Below are positions 46,686 through 60,514 of a DNA stretch of 64,000 nt, piece after piece; position 1 is the stretch's first letter, and each line of letters begins with the position of its first letter. The notes under the pieces are model-generated. The model was not told the DNA's origin and made no database searches. It saw only the letters and a program-made list of their open reading frames with translations. The translations under genes were made by a program, and so were the position numbers. The stretch is from positions 310,001 through 374,000 of the forward strand of contig JASANG010003345.1 of assembly GCA_030248215.1 (NCBI GenBank), written 5' to 3'. The stretch comes from Enoplolaimus lenunculus (lineage: Eukaryota > Nematoda > Enoplea > Enoplida > Thoracostomopsidae).

Positions 46686-48576
46686 AAATTCACATTGGCC
46701 GCAAAAATTTCAGTTTTAGGTTTGTCTAATAAATAGACATTTATCTTCTAAAATTTGTGGCAAAAGTTGACACCAACAGTACCGAACGATATCATGTTTG
46801 TAAAATTATGAAAAATTTCAGTTTATGAATTGCTGGGACAATCTGGCACAAATTCTACTAGAGCCGGAGGTCTATTTTCTGCCGGACCCAGAACCAGACC
46901 CCTGGTTGTACTTACTCTTATTTGAGGAGCTGTTTTTTGGTGCAAACAACAAATAAAATCTTTAATCGAAAAAGCAAAAAATGTTCACTATTAGTGTCCA
47001 TTCGATCAATATCCGAAAATAACAATTCAACATATTCAATTCACGTAAACGTTTACGTTTCACAAGCATACCGCACACTGTCAGTCTCAATAATTGAGTT
47101 CTATTTAAAAATGACCTCAGGACCGTAAATGATAGCGATCTGGCCATGTACTGCACGCAATGCCCTGTGCTACAAGCTCATTATTTTTAAAATTTAACTT
47201 AATTTATTTAAAATTTAACTTAAACTTATAATTCATTTTTTACAAAAAGCAACAAGTTTTACAATGTAGACTAAGCGAAACTTTCGATGTTTCCTACTTT
47301 AATAAATTATGTACAAAGTTATAATCCTAAGCGTCTAAATATTCAGTACAAAATAGCATACGATTCGGGAACAACATAATCTAACAATACATGGTGGTAA
47401 GAAGGAACGAGTTTTGGTAAATGGTGCCATACATTAAACAGATTCTAAGATTTACGTATGTATTAGAGCGCGACCAAATATCTGGCTTAGGCTCCCACAG
47501 CAAATCGACACCCGGTTCCAACTCCAGTATTCTATATCGAATATTAACAGCTGAAATGTATTACGACAACTTTATTACAGTACAGACGTTGGTTTTTTCT
47601 ATCGGGTCGCACCATGGTAGGTATGGTTTGATTGGGCACGGTGTGGCATCATGATAACCAACGTTTTGGAGCATTTAAATCACCCGCAAACGATAACACG
47701 CTTAGAAAATTTAACGCGTATACTACAGTAATGACACAAATCCAACCATATTACAATTAAAACATAACAAAAAACCAATAATCATCCAATGCGTAAGAAC
47801 CAGTTTAGAGTGTAAAATCAGACGCCCCAACGGAACCGTTAATATCAGTTTGGGAAAAGTTTTTTGTTTGAGCAGGAATAAACTGATTTCACAACCTTCA
47901 ATTTGAACTTTTTTCAAAATTTACGCCAGAAGATCTGATGTGATCATGATTACATGAACAAATTCTGGCAGTGAAGTGTAACAAGCAGAAGCAAACAACT
48001 AAAAACTTTGTTATACAGGAACAGCGAAGTATCATGAAAAACATACATAAACTAATCAACAATAAGCGTGTAATATAATATGCGACACTTCGCTACACCG
48101 ACCGAGTAATACTCCATGACTCTAAAGTAAGGTAGCGAAAAGTCACATCATGATTATACTGTTGTTAGTACACAAACTTAAGTAACACTGTCTGCTTCGT
48201 ACTTACATACTGCCATTATGCGAAAGGATATTTGATTCCGGCTCCGACAGAAAAATAGACAATCTGTTCAGGCTACGGTAGTTTATGATGCCGCATATTT
48301 ATCATTAAAAACGCTGTAGGTCTCTTTTACACTGCTATTTATGGTCAAAATTACAATACATCACAGTAACGTTTGTTCGATATGACGGAATTAAACATGC
48401 CAGGTCGGTAATACAATATAAGATCCTGCTTGCTGCTGAATTGACTTGATAAGGTTTGCTTCTTATTGAAATAAGTATTTAATATCCGGCTCTGGCTTTA
48501 GCCGCATATTTCATTTGTCGGTTCCCGATCCGGTATTTTGTGATATCCGCTCGCATTCAGCTTATTACGGTCCATT

Positions 48577-51500
48577 TTAACTGGATTGATTCTTCAAATG
48601 AATACGATTCATTCTGAGCATTGCGTTTGAGCTACCGCCTATGCTATTTACATTTGTTTCTGCAGCAACCTCTCCAGCTATACCCGTAGTTGCGGTATTG
48701 TTGAGCGCGCGATTCAATGAGCAACTGTTACTGTCTCTTGAGTTCGTTATACTGCGTTGCTTCACCTCAGAATTATCATCCTCATCGTTACCAATTTCGT
48801 ACACATGCCGGTAGACAAAACTACGGGCATCTGTATGTAATGTGTTGTCATCGCCAACATCCTTAAGGATTAAAGCAAACCAACAAATCAAACTACTAGA
48901 TGGGATATACTGAAATTGGTGAAGCAGGTGACACATGCCGCCGTCTGGGTTGTCGATGCACCCAGTCGAATAATACGGCAAACTAGACTAAAACATCAGC
49001 AGCGGTTAATTTGGTACTGAACAATAGATATTTCACTAAAGGTAAACTGAAAAATATTAATACGAGTATGTTGACCCAGATAAAAATGATATTGTATAGC
49101 CAACCAGCGAAATTACTAAACTGTGAACGTTTTCGTACACAAATACGAAATATTTGAACAAAAACATGGCTCAATTTATTTCATGGCTCAATTTATTTCA
49201 TGGCGCAATTTATTACCGCCGGACATAACTAAGCAACACTTCTAAACAGAATGTGTACGATGACTGCCTACCTTTTGCTGCATAGCTGCGTCGTATTCAA
49301 TTTCTTCAATCGCCAGTTCCTCGCCGTCAAACTCAATCAAATCCGGCTCTGGAATGGTTTGTTCGCGTTCTTTGGCAAGTTGTGCCCGTTGCCGCATTTC
49401 GGCTGCCGACGGCGCAGAAGGAATGTTAAGAGCTGGTTCGCCTTCAAGCACAATAGCTCCACCGTCCAGCTTTTCAGGATGAGGCAGTTCTGATGTGTTG
49501 AACGCATTTTCAAGCTTAAACAATAACACACGAATAACGCATGTATACGTGTTAATTCAAACGTTGGCCCCATTTTTCATCTCGGATTGCACGCCATGGT
49601 TTAATTGCCAATGTTTGCAAACTATATTTAAGTTGACAAACTAACAAACGTTGTGACGTTTAGCCCCGGTTTGGCGATACATCCATAGGTTTCTGGATTC
49701 TCAAAGGTCTCAAACTAGTTTTTATTTTTACGTGACACAATACCAAAGAAAACCTTTATTTCGTTACTGTTTCAGAGCGTAATTTAGTGTCAATGAAACC
49801 TTCGGTGCTTTGAAACATTGTCGTAAATCACCTAATTACGTAGTGTTTTATTTCACGTTTATGAAATAACCCTGCTAACTGCTTACCTGCATTCATTCCG
49901 CTAGGCAGCAATACATAGTACAAGACTGTGTTAAACTTTCATAATGCAAAAAAAGTAGTTACGTCATCATAGAAAAGCTGATTGTGAACATCCATAATAC
50001 TAGCTGTAATTTCATCGTAAGTGGAGCAATCGACCACTCCGCTGGACGAGATTGACGAGACATTGATATCAGAATGTGTGTTGGACTTTGAACTAAGATT
50101 TCCTAAAATATAAAAGTATAAAATGTGCAACTCCGAGACTAATACAAATACTAGTAATGAACCATCAATGTCAACATCCTTTGCCAGTCGCATTATTTCA
50201 ACTAATTTCTATGAGCTATGCAGTTTGAATAAGGGTTGCAACTACAGATGATCGTACGTGGATATTCGCAAGGCACTGGGAAAGCGTGTGTTTTAACCGG
50301 GGGGCGCCTGGTCGACAAATAGGGGAATATTTTGAGTGTGGGGGTCATTTGTAATGACAAAATAACTTTTTAAAAATAGCATTTAACCATACCGGAACAT
50401 ATCACAGGTTTACGCTCATGCTTTGGTCTAACTTGCTTAGGCTTAGAACTTGACCCATCATTAGAACATAAAACCTCATATTCGACTACTGTCCCGAATT
50501 TCGAAAATCCGACCTGCCCACTCGAATTTTCATGGTGGGATGGTAGGATTTTGGAACAACAGCGAGGCTATCATAGGCCAAAACTGTTTGCTCCGTAGCG
50601 GATCCAGAAATTCCTGGCAAGATCCATGGTTGGCCAAGCTCCTCTCCCCTACTCGAAATTATCTCCGATGATCCCGTGGTAGCTGATTCTTATGTACAAA
50701 CGCGACGCCGACATGCACGAGTTTTTGTATGAATGGAGCGCTTTATTAATTTACGTTTTAGTGCGTTTGTGTATATGCATTAATACTATAAAGCCACAAC
50801 CAAAATACGACTAGGTGAATCATGATCAGATCCTATTTGTCTTAAAACAGGTGTCCTGGCTCTAGGGTTGAAACATGGAATATGGACCAGTTTAAATATA
50901 TCTAAACTCTTGTATGAAAATATTTAAAGGCTAGAGATTGATAAAGATAGACTTGAGCTCACCGAACCCCCTCAAATTCCGCTACTGGCAACACATTATT
51001 CGAGCTTTCCAACTACTGTATCGGCAAAGTACAGTGCCGATGTCGTTACTCACGAAAAGTACCTATATATACCGATTAACCGGTATATCCCTAATATACG
51101 TATGACTGCGGAACAAAGATATTGGAGAGCAATAACTACACGCTACAATGATCCAAATTAACCATGTTAAAAACCCACACATACCGTCGGCATTGTTCTT
51201 GTTATGTTGCTGCTCGCTGGAATGCGATGATGGCTTTTGCGTCAATTGGAGGACACGTTTTCCGCCAACATGCCCAGACGATGACTTGATGAGATCCTCA
51301 ACATAACGTTCACGCGGCAATTGCTGCTGGCGTTCGTCGCCGTCTTGCTGCTGTCTACGATTGTATTGCTCGTCGTAATTGTCATCGGCGTCGCCATCGC
51401 CGCCGCGTCGAGATGCTGATGGATAATCGGTAGCGAAACGATGTGATCGCGTATCATCTCGTTGGTGGTTAGCATCCATATCGCCAATCGCGTCGCCGTA

Positions 51501-54500
51501 GCCACTATCTCGATCACTTTGCCGTCGTCTGGATAGACGACGACTGCTATTCATTGACCGATTGTCGACCCGACGTCGTCGAAGATTATTATCATCGATG
51601 ATATCGCATGGATGATTCGAAGGCGCAGCCGGTCGATCACCATTACGTCGTCGCTGACTATTGTGAATGTCGCGACTCTGATGCTCAGGAGACTCCGGTG
51701 ACAGATCGTTATGTTGCCGACGTGGCTGATGACGGGACAAAGAATGACGTCGGCGCGACGGAGAGCAGGCTTTATAATGCGGCGGTGACGGCGATTGCGA
51801 CGAATCGCATCTGTTATCGCACGATTGCGATCTTTGTCGATGCCGACGTCTCGACGAAGACCGCGATCGATTCCTCCTACTGTTATCATCGTCGTCGACA
51901 ACACGGCGTTTATCAGTCGATCGTTGCTGACGATCAGACACCGCGTATGTTGACTGTGTACGTCGTAGACCGTTGTTATGTCTGCTGCTGGCGTTGCGAC
52001 TCCCATCGTTTTGAACATAACATGAAATTGGTTTTTCACAAATAATTATCTTGGGCATTACTCAAATTATGAAACAAACGTTGAGTACAAAATAGCTTGT
52101 TAATACATGTAATCAACAAACTGTCAAGAAAAATAGGGAACTGTTGTTCACGCCGATACTAGTCTTTACATGAAGCACTGGTACGACCAACCACGTTGTA
52201 ATACACGACAGAACAGTTGTTTAGACAACAGCGTGTATACACACTCAAATGAAACCTAGGCAAGACCGAATCGAATATCTCTCGTCGCTAAATTCTGGCA
52301 TCCATCTAAAAATATATTGATACAGGAAACAAGTCAATTTACCCGAATCACTTCCATTCAAATTGAAAATAACGTACCATGACGTGTCTGCTCACGTCGA
52401 CTGTCGTCCTCCGTGTTAACTGGCAAAGACGTTGCTGAATCGTAAATGACGGCAATTTCTTCATCATTCCATACTGGGCTACTTCGCCGGCGACAAGCTT
52501 CCCCGTTGCCGTCTACATCGTTCATGTTTTCATCTAAACGAATTTCTTCATCTTGAGCACTGTTGTACGTTGCATCAACATATTTGAGGTAATTTTGAGG
52601 TAGACGATTACGGTATTCGCGAATGTTCATTTGACTATGCGTTCGTCGCATACGAGGATCCAATGGCCTTCAAACAAACAATCATAAACCAACGCTGTAT
52701 GAACACAAAAGTAGATATTAAAACGACCATTTTTGTCTGTAAACCTTCAAAAACGGCTATGTCTAAAATAAAGACAATTTTTCAGACATCTGCATAACGT
52801 AACTGCTTTAGACAGCATAATTTCTTCATTTGCTGTAAATGTGGTTCAAATTCGAGCGCGTAAAAACACTCTGCGGTGCTTGCTTGACAAAAACAGCAGT
52901 ACACTGTGCATAGAATTAAAGCAAGCCTATGTTAATGGAATATGCACGATGCTTAACTCATTAGCAACTGTGAAACCGTGCCCTACGGCTCTCTTCTAAA
53001 ATATTACATTGTGCTACCCTCAGGGTTAAACTGGATGCTCCGGTTAAGGTTTACCAAGCAAGCTACGGTTCCGATTCCAATTTGCTGGCAGGTTCCGGTC
53101 GAGTCAAGCCTCCTTTTAGTTACTGGCGCTTAAATATAGAATTTTTGTAAAATGTGTTCTCACATCGTATGAACAATACGCGGATGATACGGATGTTGCT
53201 CATAAAAATCGCTCAGTCTTCGGCAACTGTCACCCAACTCCGAGCGATTTAGCCGAGCCATGCGTTCGCGCTCCCAAGCCGCTGTCCCAGGAGGTAACAG
53301 AGGATTAGAGCTCTCGTTATTGTCTTCGCGCAACGAAGCTAATGAGCTTGATCTACTGCTAGCGCCGTCAGTGCCAATACGGACACAATTGACCTTACCA
53401 TCGCCAACACAATCTCCGCGATTGAAGTCTTGCAGACTAGACGCTGCAATCACACACAGTTATAAAATAGAACACTAACTATCCAATAAAAATGAAAAAG
53501 GATAAAAAGGAAATGTTACAGCTTGAATGGGTGGCGATTAAAAGTTTTAGAAAAAATGTAGCAGGAGCTAAAATTGTTCTCGGAACTAAATATAAAAGTT
53601 TAATACGACCATCACAGTGTCCGTTTTTCATTGAAGCTGTATGAATCAGGGTATCGCCGTTTATAACCATACTATTATGAAGAGCATGCTTTCAGTGTAA
53701 AAAATTGCATAACAAAAAAAGTTAGCAATTTTATTGTTATCAGCTGCGCTCTATTGCTTGGTAGCATGAATAATTTGGCCATGAAAAGTGTTCGGAGCCA
53801 CACTATTAAAATATAACTGTGATTCCTGTCCTGAGGTTTAGCTACTAACGGTGTTGTCCCCAACCGGCCAAAGCTCGCATGTTGCCTCCAGGTTGAGTAT
53901 TTTTTAGCCTTAAACGTTTAACTTTATGGACGTCAAGACATTGTTTAGTATAATTCTTCAGTTTTATTTCTACACAGCAAAATTCATGCTCCAAGATGTT
54001 CCGCCAAGTTTTAATTAAAGCATCAGACAACTGTATTACACGTAGCAAGACTGTATTTGATTGTAGAGAACAATCCTACAGACGTTCAGTTCATAAAGAG
54101 GTTCCTAGGACATAGCAATGTACCAGGAAATGACATTTGCCTATAAGCTGGCCAGAATGATATGTAAGGCCATTACATGGACCAGAACCATATTCAAACG
54201 TAGCATTAACGGCAACATTTAGTTAATTGAATAGAGCAGTGTGAAAATGGGCAGTTCGTTCATCTTACACACAACTCGGAATCTTTTTGCCTTTACGTAA
54301 CAACAAGAACTGGACATCTTATTTATGGAAACTGAACTAATTCACTGTTCATCCGGTCCAAATGAGACAGATAAAGGAAGTCAGTTTATTTTAAGTTGCA
54401 AAAAATGCAGGTCTACGTAGAAAAATCTTTGCATTAACAGTTGTTTAACAAGAGAGATCTACAAAGTTAGGTATTCATAAAATGATTCGTTTTCTCGTAG

Positions 54501-57500
54501 AATCTGATCAAATAGTTTAGAACTGCTTGCCAATAATTGCCGCTCTAGTAACAATAGATGGCACTGTAATGGGCCTCTGTAGTTTGCACACGTTCATAGC
54601 CATTTTTGACAACACATAACAGATCATTACTAATATTAGCAAATTAAACACTATTTTAGTTATATAATTTCGCTCCACCCCCGGCTCCGACAGACCTTTT
54701 TAACCTCTAACCTTGGAACCGGTATTTTTCACCTCCGGTTGCACCCCGCAAATTGCTTAGCAACACGGACGTTTCAACTTTACGTGCGATTTGATTGATT
54801 TGCAGAACTGGTTTATATGGGAATCGGAACAGGTGATTTTTACCTAAATCGGGACTACAAAGTTCGTGACTAAAAAACGTCGCATGAACAAATCACCGAT
54901 GATTTTTGATTCTCCCCGTGCGTGTGATGGATAGGTAAATTAAATTGGTAAACGCGGGAATTTGAGCTGTTTGCGAATAGGTTTACTTCTCTGTCGACCG
55001 TCTTGTGAACGTCGGTCCAAGTCCATTTGACTCATTTCGTTGACTAGCTTTTCGTGCTGTCGGCGCCATTCTCGATATCCACGTCTGTAATCTGGCTTCA
55101 AAAAATCTTCCTCTGTTACGCGTTCGGTCCAATTTTCCTGACATACATAACATAGATACTTGTGATAAAGCAGCAAAATATTTTCGCAAGAGTTCAGAAA
55201 CGAAATCCGAGCAATTTCGAAATCACACACGCAAACCGCTACATACTGGTACACACATATGCAAGGATGGATGTTTTCCAGTAGTAACCAAATTCAGAAG
55301 TTTACTAATACAGAATTAACAAATTACTATTTGATTTATCACCAACTGTCAGTTGAAAGATTTTTAATTAGGCGAAAAACCATTTTCAAAACCGATCGTC
55401 TTTTGGTTTCGGATTTTTTTATGTTAAAACCCCACATGACTTAAAAATGAGACCGGAACAGTAAATACAATGTCGAGACCGAAATCAAAATAGACCGCTC
55501 ATCCATTAACATATGTAAATGGTATATACCTTGCGTAAATTTGAAAATATTCGCTGATCAGCGTCTGCGCCAACGGGTAGAAATCCAGGCCCGTAACAAT
55601 CTTCCGGCCGCGGGATAGGATCAGACGCAGGTGCATTCCGTTTACTGGGAGGCTTCGGCCTCATAATGCCTTGAACTGACAAACATCGCCAACCGGGCCA
55701 TTTTGTCTGTGGTTCTGCGTTGAATTTTACCAAATCTCCTGCTCGCAGTATATTTTGAATGTCGAATGATGTTTTAGGGAACAATGCGTGTCTGTTAAAA
55801 AATACTGGCCGATTTTCTTTTTGTTCATTCAAATATCTAAAAATTAAAAGAAACAGTCAAAAATTATACATTGATATTTAACCTGTTTGGCGTTAGGCCA
55901 TATTGCAGTTAGATAATATTGACTGCATAATGCTTCGTTTTTATAAATAATGTACTTAGTTTCTCTCTCAAAATCAATTTTATTTGCCATTATCATTTTT
56001 GATTAATACTTTTATAGCGTACTTCAAACCACATCACTGCATACATACGTACAACTTGTTAAACTCGTAAAAGAAACCAACAACTTGAATGACCAAAATA
56101 ATTGTCGACTTTTCAGACGCTACGTAATTAGAAATAAAGGTACCAAAAAGAAATTTTTCTTTTTTCTGAAACCTACCACTAGGGTCAAATTGAAATTTAA
56201 TCCATTTTGTGTAAAAAGTTAGTCTACAATATGGTAATAAATAGAAAAGGTTTACGCGTCAATTCGATATTTTAGATGCAACAACGCCTGGATTGGCAGA
56301 TAAACAAACGACGTACCCATGTTTTTGCGACAAAATCTTCACCGTTCCATATCCAGAATATTTCACTGCGCGTTTGTTCGGTTCAATGCATCTTAGAGAA
56401 TTCACGCACACTTTGAGCTTGCAATTGTTGTAAAATGCTTGTGGCTCAGCATCAAACAGCACTCTATCACCCTGAAACAAAATCAAAAATAAAAATAAAT
56501 ATATTTGCACAAGACGTTTTCCGACGAATTTGAAACTACAAATTTTAACATTAACATTTAAGACGATTGAGCTTCAAATAATTCAAACACTCTAACACTG
56601 TTATACTAATAACAAATTCAGCCAGCATTTCGTTTTTATTTACAAAAGAAAAATGAAGCTGTAAAACACTCGCTTATCTACGACTAACCTTTGAAAACAA
56701 ATACGATAAATCAGGAGAAGGATCATCAGGTTTGCGATCAGCGACATCCAATCGATGAAAAAATGCCCACATATCCAAAAATGGGCAATAGATGAAACCA
56801 AACTTCGATGTAACCTAAAACGAAATATCCACGTCACATACACAATAACAGCACGTCAACCGGGATGTTAGGTAATCTTATTAGCTGTAGCGTAAATGTT
56901 TAGCGGAACAACAATGTTCCACCGGACATAATGTCCTAACCAGAATTTGCGAAGTTCGAACCCTGTTGCTGCGGTGGTTACGTCTTTAACAAGACGCAGG
57001 AACCCGAAGTATTTACGGTTTTGTTTCAAATTAATAATCTATCGCTCAAAAACTAAAAATTTCGCATTTGAAAGACTAATCCAAAATCAATAATTATACA
57101 ATAACTCAATTGAAAACGACACAGCTAACTTCCTATACAAAAAACAAAGCTGTGTCAGGCGAAATCCAATGGCTGCGGTAGTTCAAAAGGTTACACACTG
57201 AGCCTAAAACCCAAAACCGAGATATCACTTTTCATATGCTCAACGTTCACTATGAATCGAGATTTATAATGTATTTGTTGTTTTTCAAACGAAAAATTAT
57301 ACTTTGTGCTTTTTAGTTTGATTTTATTAGTATTTTATTAGTTAATTAGTAATTGTTAGCAAAACAAGGTTTCAACAGGACCTAAATTTTACCGGAAGAG
57401 GAATTCCGATTCCTGCGTTCTGCAATGCCGGAATAGGAATTCCGGTGAAATCCTGGCAGATACATCCAGTTTTTACGCTATAAAATAAACACCATTGAAA

Positions 57501-58095
57501 ACGGCAGTCAAAATTATTGTAACAAAATTTCATTTTCGTTTTCGATAACGGTGCAAAAATTGACCATGGCCAAAGCCAGGAGTCTCAGTTTCCAGCGCAA
57601 AACCATAGATGGAACCATAAGTATTTTAGCGAATTTTATGTTGATTTCAAATTCTAATGAAAATAATAAATTTGTTCGGCATATTTATTTATTCAGCACA
57701 GTTGCAAACTCAATTCAGCAAGCGAAGGACGAGAAATATCGCGATGAATGGTCAAAATTTTTATGTTTAGTCTGCTGAAAAAAATTCAGCTAACTTTTGA
57801 GCTAAAACTTTCAACATCAAAATAAATTTAACTGAGATTTTTGTCCCATATGGCACCGCCTTCATCAGCGGTGGCCAGTTCCGCCCCGCCCCATAGGGCC
57901 TCCAATTCCATCGTTGACAGAGACCGCTTATCCCAAATCTTCCGCCACATATACGTATACACGTACCTTTACAACGGTTCCTTCGGCGTCAATGATACGC
58001 ATAGTCGACATTTTTCGGCTTGGACAACTCGTGGCATCCAATACAAAGCAGTCACCAGCAAAGTAGCAAATCAACCATATATATACTCCAACGCT
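48577..58095 (-). CDS. multi cold-shock-like-domain protein with RS/acidic tail, 5' end not found
   Basis: Exons: 57967..58095 (its start is uncertain), 56689..56814, 56317..56471, 55530..55836, 54987..55137, 53164..53443, 52378..52667, 51185..52060, 49963..50102, 49272..49514, 48577..48861. All junctions are in phase; about 993 codons. Two modules read like cold-shock domains: GTVVKVTSKFGFIY...FFHRLD...GDRVLFDAEPQ and GYGTVKILSQKHGYL...VFFNRH...GDLVKFNAEPQ...WRCLSVQG. The end of a third precedes them (GDCFVLDA). A conserved-looking segment WTERVTEEDFLKP and GYREWRRQHEKL follows. Then come a Ser-rich part, a 292-codon exon dense in RRxS and RSRS runs, and an acidic region (EPDLIEFDGEELAIEEIE). 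The layout suggests an RNA-binding protein; this is inference. I do not recognise the family. Exon 5 could instead read through to a stop at 54940, giving a short form. Confidence 0.75.
49162..49203 (+). repeat. short tandem of an 18-base unit
   Basis: ATGGCTCAATTTATTTC is repeated about 2.3 times (TGGCTCAATTTATTTCATGG, then TGGCGCAATTTATT) in the last-but-one intron region of the CSD-like gene. Confidence 0.6.
50400..50580 (-). repeat. short TTAGGC tract plus CCCGAA...CAGCGAGG tail
   Basis: Degenerate TTAGGC followed by CTGTCCCGAATTTCGAAAAT and GGTAGGATTTTGGAACAACA, matching the layout at 43010..43290. It lies in the intron between exons at 49963..50102 and 51185..52060. Confidence 0.5.
54650..54755 (+). 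repeat. dispersed repeat ending in CCGGTTGCACCC
   Basis: GCTCCGACAGACCTTTTTAA followed by CCGGTATTTTTCACCTCCGG and TTGCACCC is nearly the same as 5680..5763. Other ends of this type (ATTCCGGTTGCACCCTG) lie at 28930..28953 and 46378..46396, and in reverse at 62479..62500. The interiors differ in length but are all built from CCGGAA/TTCCGG words. Confidence 0.6.
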
Positions 58096-60514
58096 CTGCC
58101 GATAAAATCCTACACTCACACTACATCAAACTTTGTGAGATTAGCCACAAAATGACTATGTAAAAATATTTCACTAGATTGCTGCTAAAAAGAATGCATG
58201 AAAAGACAAACGTGTATATATAATTATATATTATGGTTAACCGATACTGTTAAATACCGATATGGAAATCCCAAGATGCAAAGCGGAACTGGATTATACC
58301 GGAGTCGTAATCGGAACTATTTAGCGTGTCTGTTGGCTGGTAGCAATTTTCAAAAACATCGCATGAACAAATTGGCGATTGTTTTTGGTTCTGTAACGCT
58401 AAATTGCAATCAATTATTGATAAGTTAACTCATCGAAAGCAATTTAAATTTTTATTCAACGATTACATAGAGTAAGATAAAAATTAAAATTTCAAAATTC
58501 CGATTCCGATTCCTGGAAGATACCGATATCTGACCAATACTTGAGTTGTGCCCCATACTGAAGAACATGGAAATTGGAAATAAATATCACCAACGATTAA
58601 TGCAAATATTACTCCCACGCTCTGAAATCTAACCTTGCTTGGAGTCAGTAACATAACGGGCTAATCCACCATTCCATGTGTTGTAGCTTTGTGTTTTCAA
58701 CTTTCAGAACTATTGCGTCCATGTTCCCACCTTAGAAAATCTGAGTTTTCGAAAACCGTTTAAAATCAACCTTAATTTCGGTTAAGCTTTCGCGTCTGAG
58801 AAACTAAAACCACCTCGCAAACACAGAAATACCGGTGAACAAGTGAACCAGTGTCTTCAAGCAACTTTTCGTGGTTGCTCGCCCCTCTCGTATCGCGAAA
58901 CACTCTCATTCAGCTCGTATCGCAGAATGCTTCTAGTAATCATAAAAACAACTGCGCTCACAACTGAAGCGCAAGCAACAGTCCTGTAGGGTATATTTAG
59001 ATGGCGTAAGCTACACTCAACTCAATATTCAAAACTGCCCAGGTAAGAGTATATATACTTAAACGCTACTTTGTGAACACATGTGAAACCCCAGCACTAT
59101 AGAAATGCTGCACATTCGTGCAACTAGGGCTACTAGTAGCTTTTCAACTTGGACAACGCAATGCGCTGTCAGATTAAAGTTACAAACTTGATGTCTCCCC
59201 ACCGTCAAAACGACATTTTTGAGAACAATTTTCACTGATCTTCATGAAGAAACTTCTATTTTTTCTGAATTTTGTGGAAGCAAGAACATTTTTCCTGATT
59301 GAAAAGCTGGAAAATTATAAACAATGTGGGTGTAAACTTTTGCTACGTTCTTCGAAAGAGCACCAAGGATTCAATGAACGGACGTCATATCAATCTGTAT
59401 CTAGTGAGACGCAGAAACGTACGTGGGCGTATGATGGCGAACGTTATGCCTTAATTCTACGCTACACTGTCATGACATAAAAATTTCATAATCTGATATC
59501 ATTATCTGACATCGTAATATTACGAATACAGAACACAGTTCAACTCTCGCTCCCATCATTCATTTTCCGCTAAACACAGTCAAGGTTAGCGTACGTATAT
59601 GATATATAAAGATTCCACCGTACTCAGACAACGTTTCATGAAAAAAACTCATTCAAATCAAACATTTAAAGGAAGTAATGGAAAAATTATATATACAAAT
59701 TAAACGCGCCATAAATAATACCACGATAACCTTGCATCACTTATATTAAAGGGTGCAATTGAATATCCGGTTCCAGTTTGATATCCGGCAAAAAACCGAT
59801 ATCCGTATCCGGTATAAACCTACCGGATATTTACGGTTGCGGTTTCGAATACCATACACATAAAGCTGCCTTTGACAATTAGCAGTGTTCCAACAGGAAC
59901 TAAATGTTGCCGGCACAGGAACAGGAACAGGGATTGAATCTCTTAGCAGAAACCAGAATTTGAAAATAATTTTCGTCACCGAATTACTGTTGGACTGTTT
60001 AGAAAACTTGGCAAAAATTGCTTTGAGCGAATTTTCATCTATGTCATTATCAAGTTTGCGAAAACCCATAAGAGACAGTTTATTACCAAAATTTAACTAA
60101 TTTCAAAACAACTGGTTTCGAAATAAATTGTTAAAGATAAAGTTTCCAATATTTAAGTGACTGCGAATAATTTGCCACAAAACCGAAAAAATTCCGGTTC
60201 CTGCAACTTTGAATGCAGGAAAAGGAACAGGAATTGAATTTTTATAGGAATTCCTGTTGAACCCTGACGATTAGACATGTTTAGCATCTTGCTGCGAATA
60301 GTTTTCTGGTAAACAAATTTTCAGCTATTCACATCATCACATTTTGCGAATACATGCCATAACAGTTTATTAACAAAATTGAGCTATATAATTGCAAGAA
60401 CACTCATTTCGAAATAACAAATTTTGAAAGACAAAATTTACAAAATTTCAATGATTATTAACCAGTCGTAGTGGGACTACATGTATTGAGCGAGGCTCGA
60501 ACACACGAAAGCAG

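Larger units (their letters stand above)
41735..48576. other. intergenic region between the CSD-like gene 3' end and P450 5' end
   Basis: No recognisable exon in 6.8 kb. The stretch holds the large TTAGGC-derived tandem array (42310..43075), a roughly 33-bp tandem (43080..43235), TTAGGC-core elements at 43979, 46138 and 46545, and a MITE at 45562..46126. A minus-strand frame of 154 codons at 43365..43829 is Cys-rich but shows no family motif, and no splice sites support it. Confidence 0.6.

Noticed and set aside
51608-52045. Plus-strand frame of 145 codons opposite the RS-rich exon
   Set aside because: It is the antisense shadow of an exon whose splice phases fit the surrounding gene.
56890-57010. 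tRNA gene on the minus strand around GGGTTCGAACTTCGC
   Set aside because: Only a B-box-like match; no A box at the right distance and no acceptor stem.
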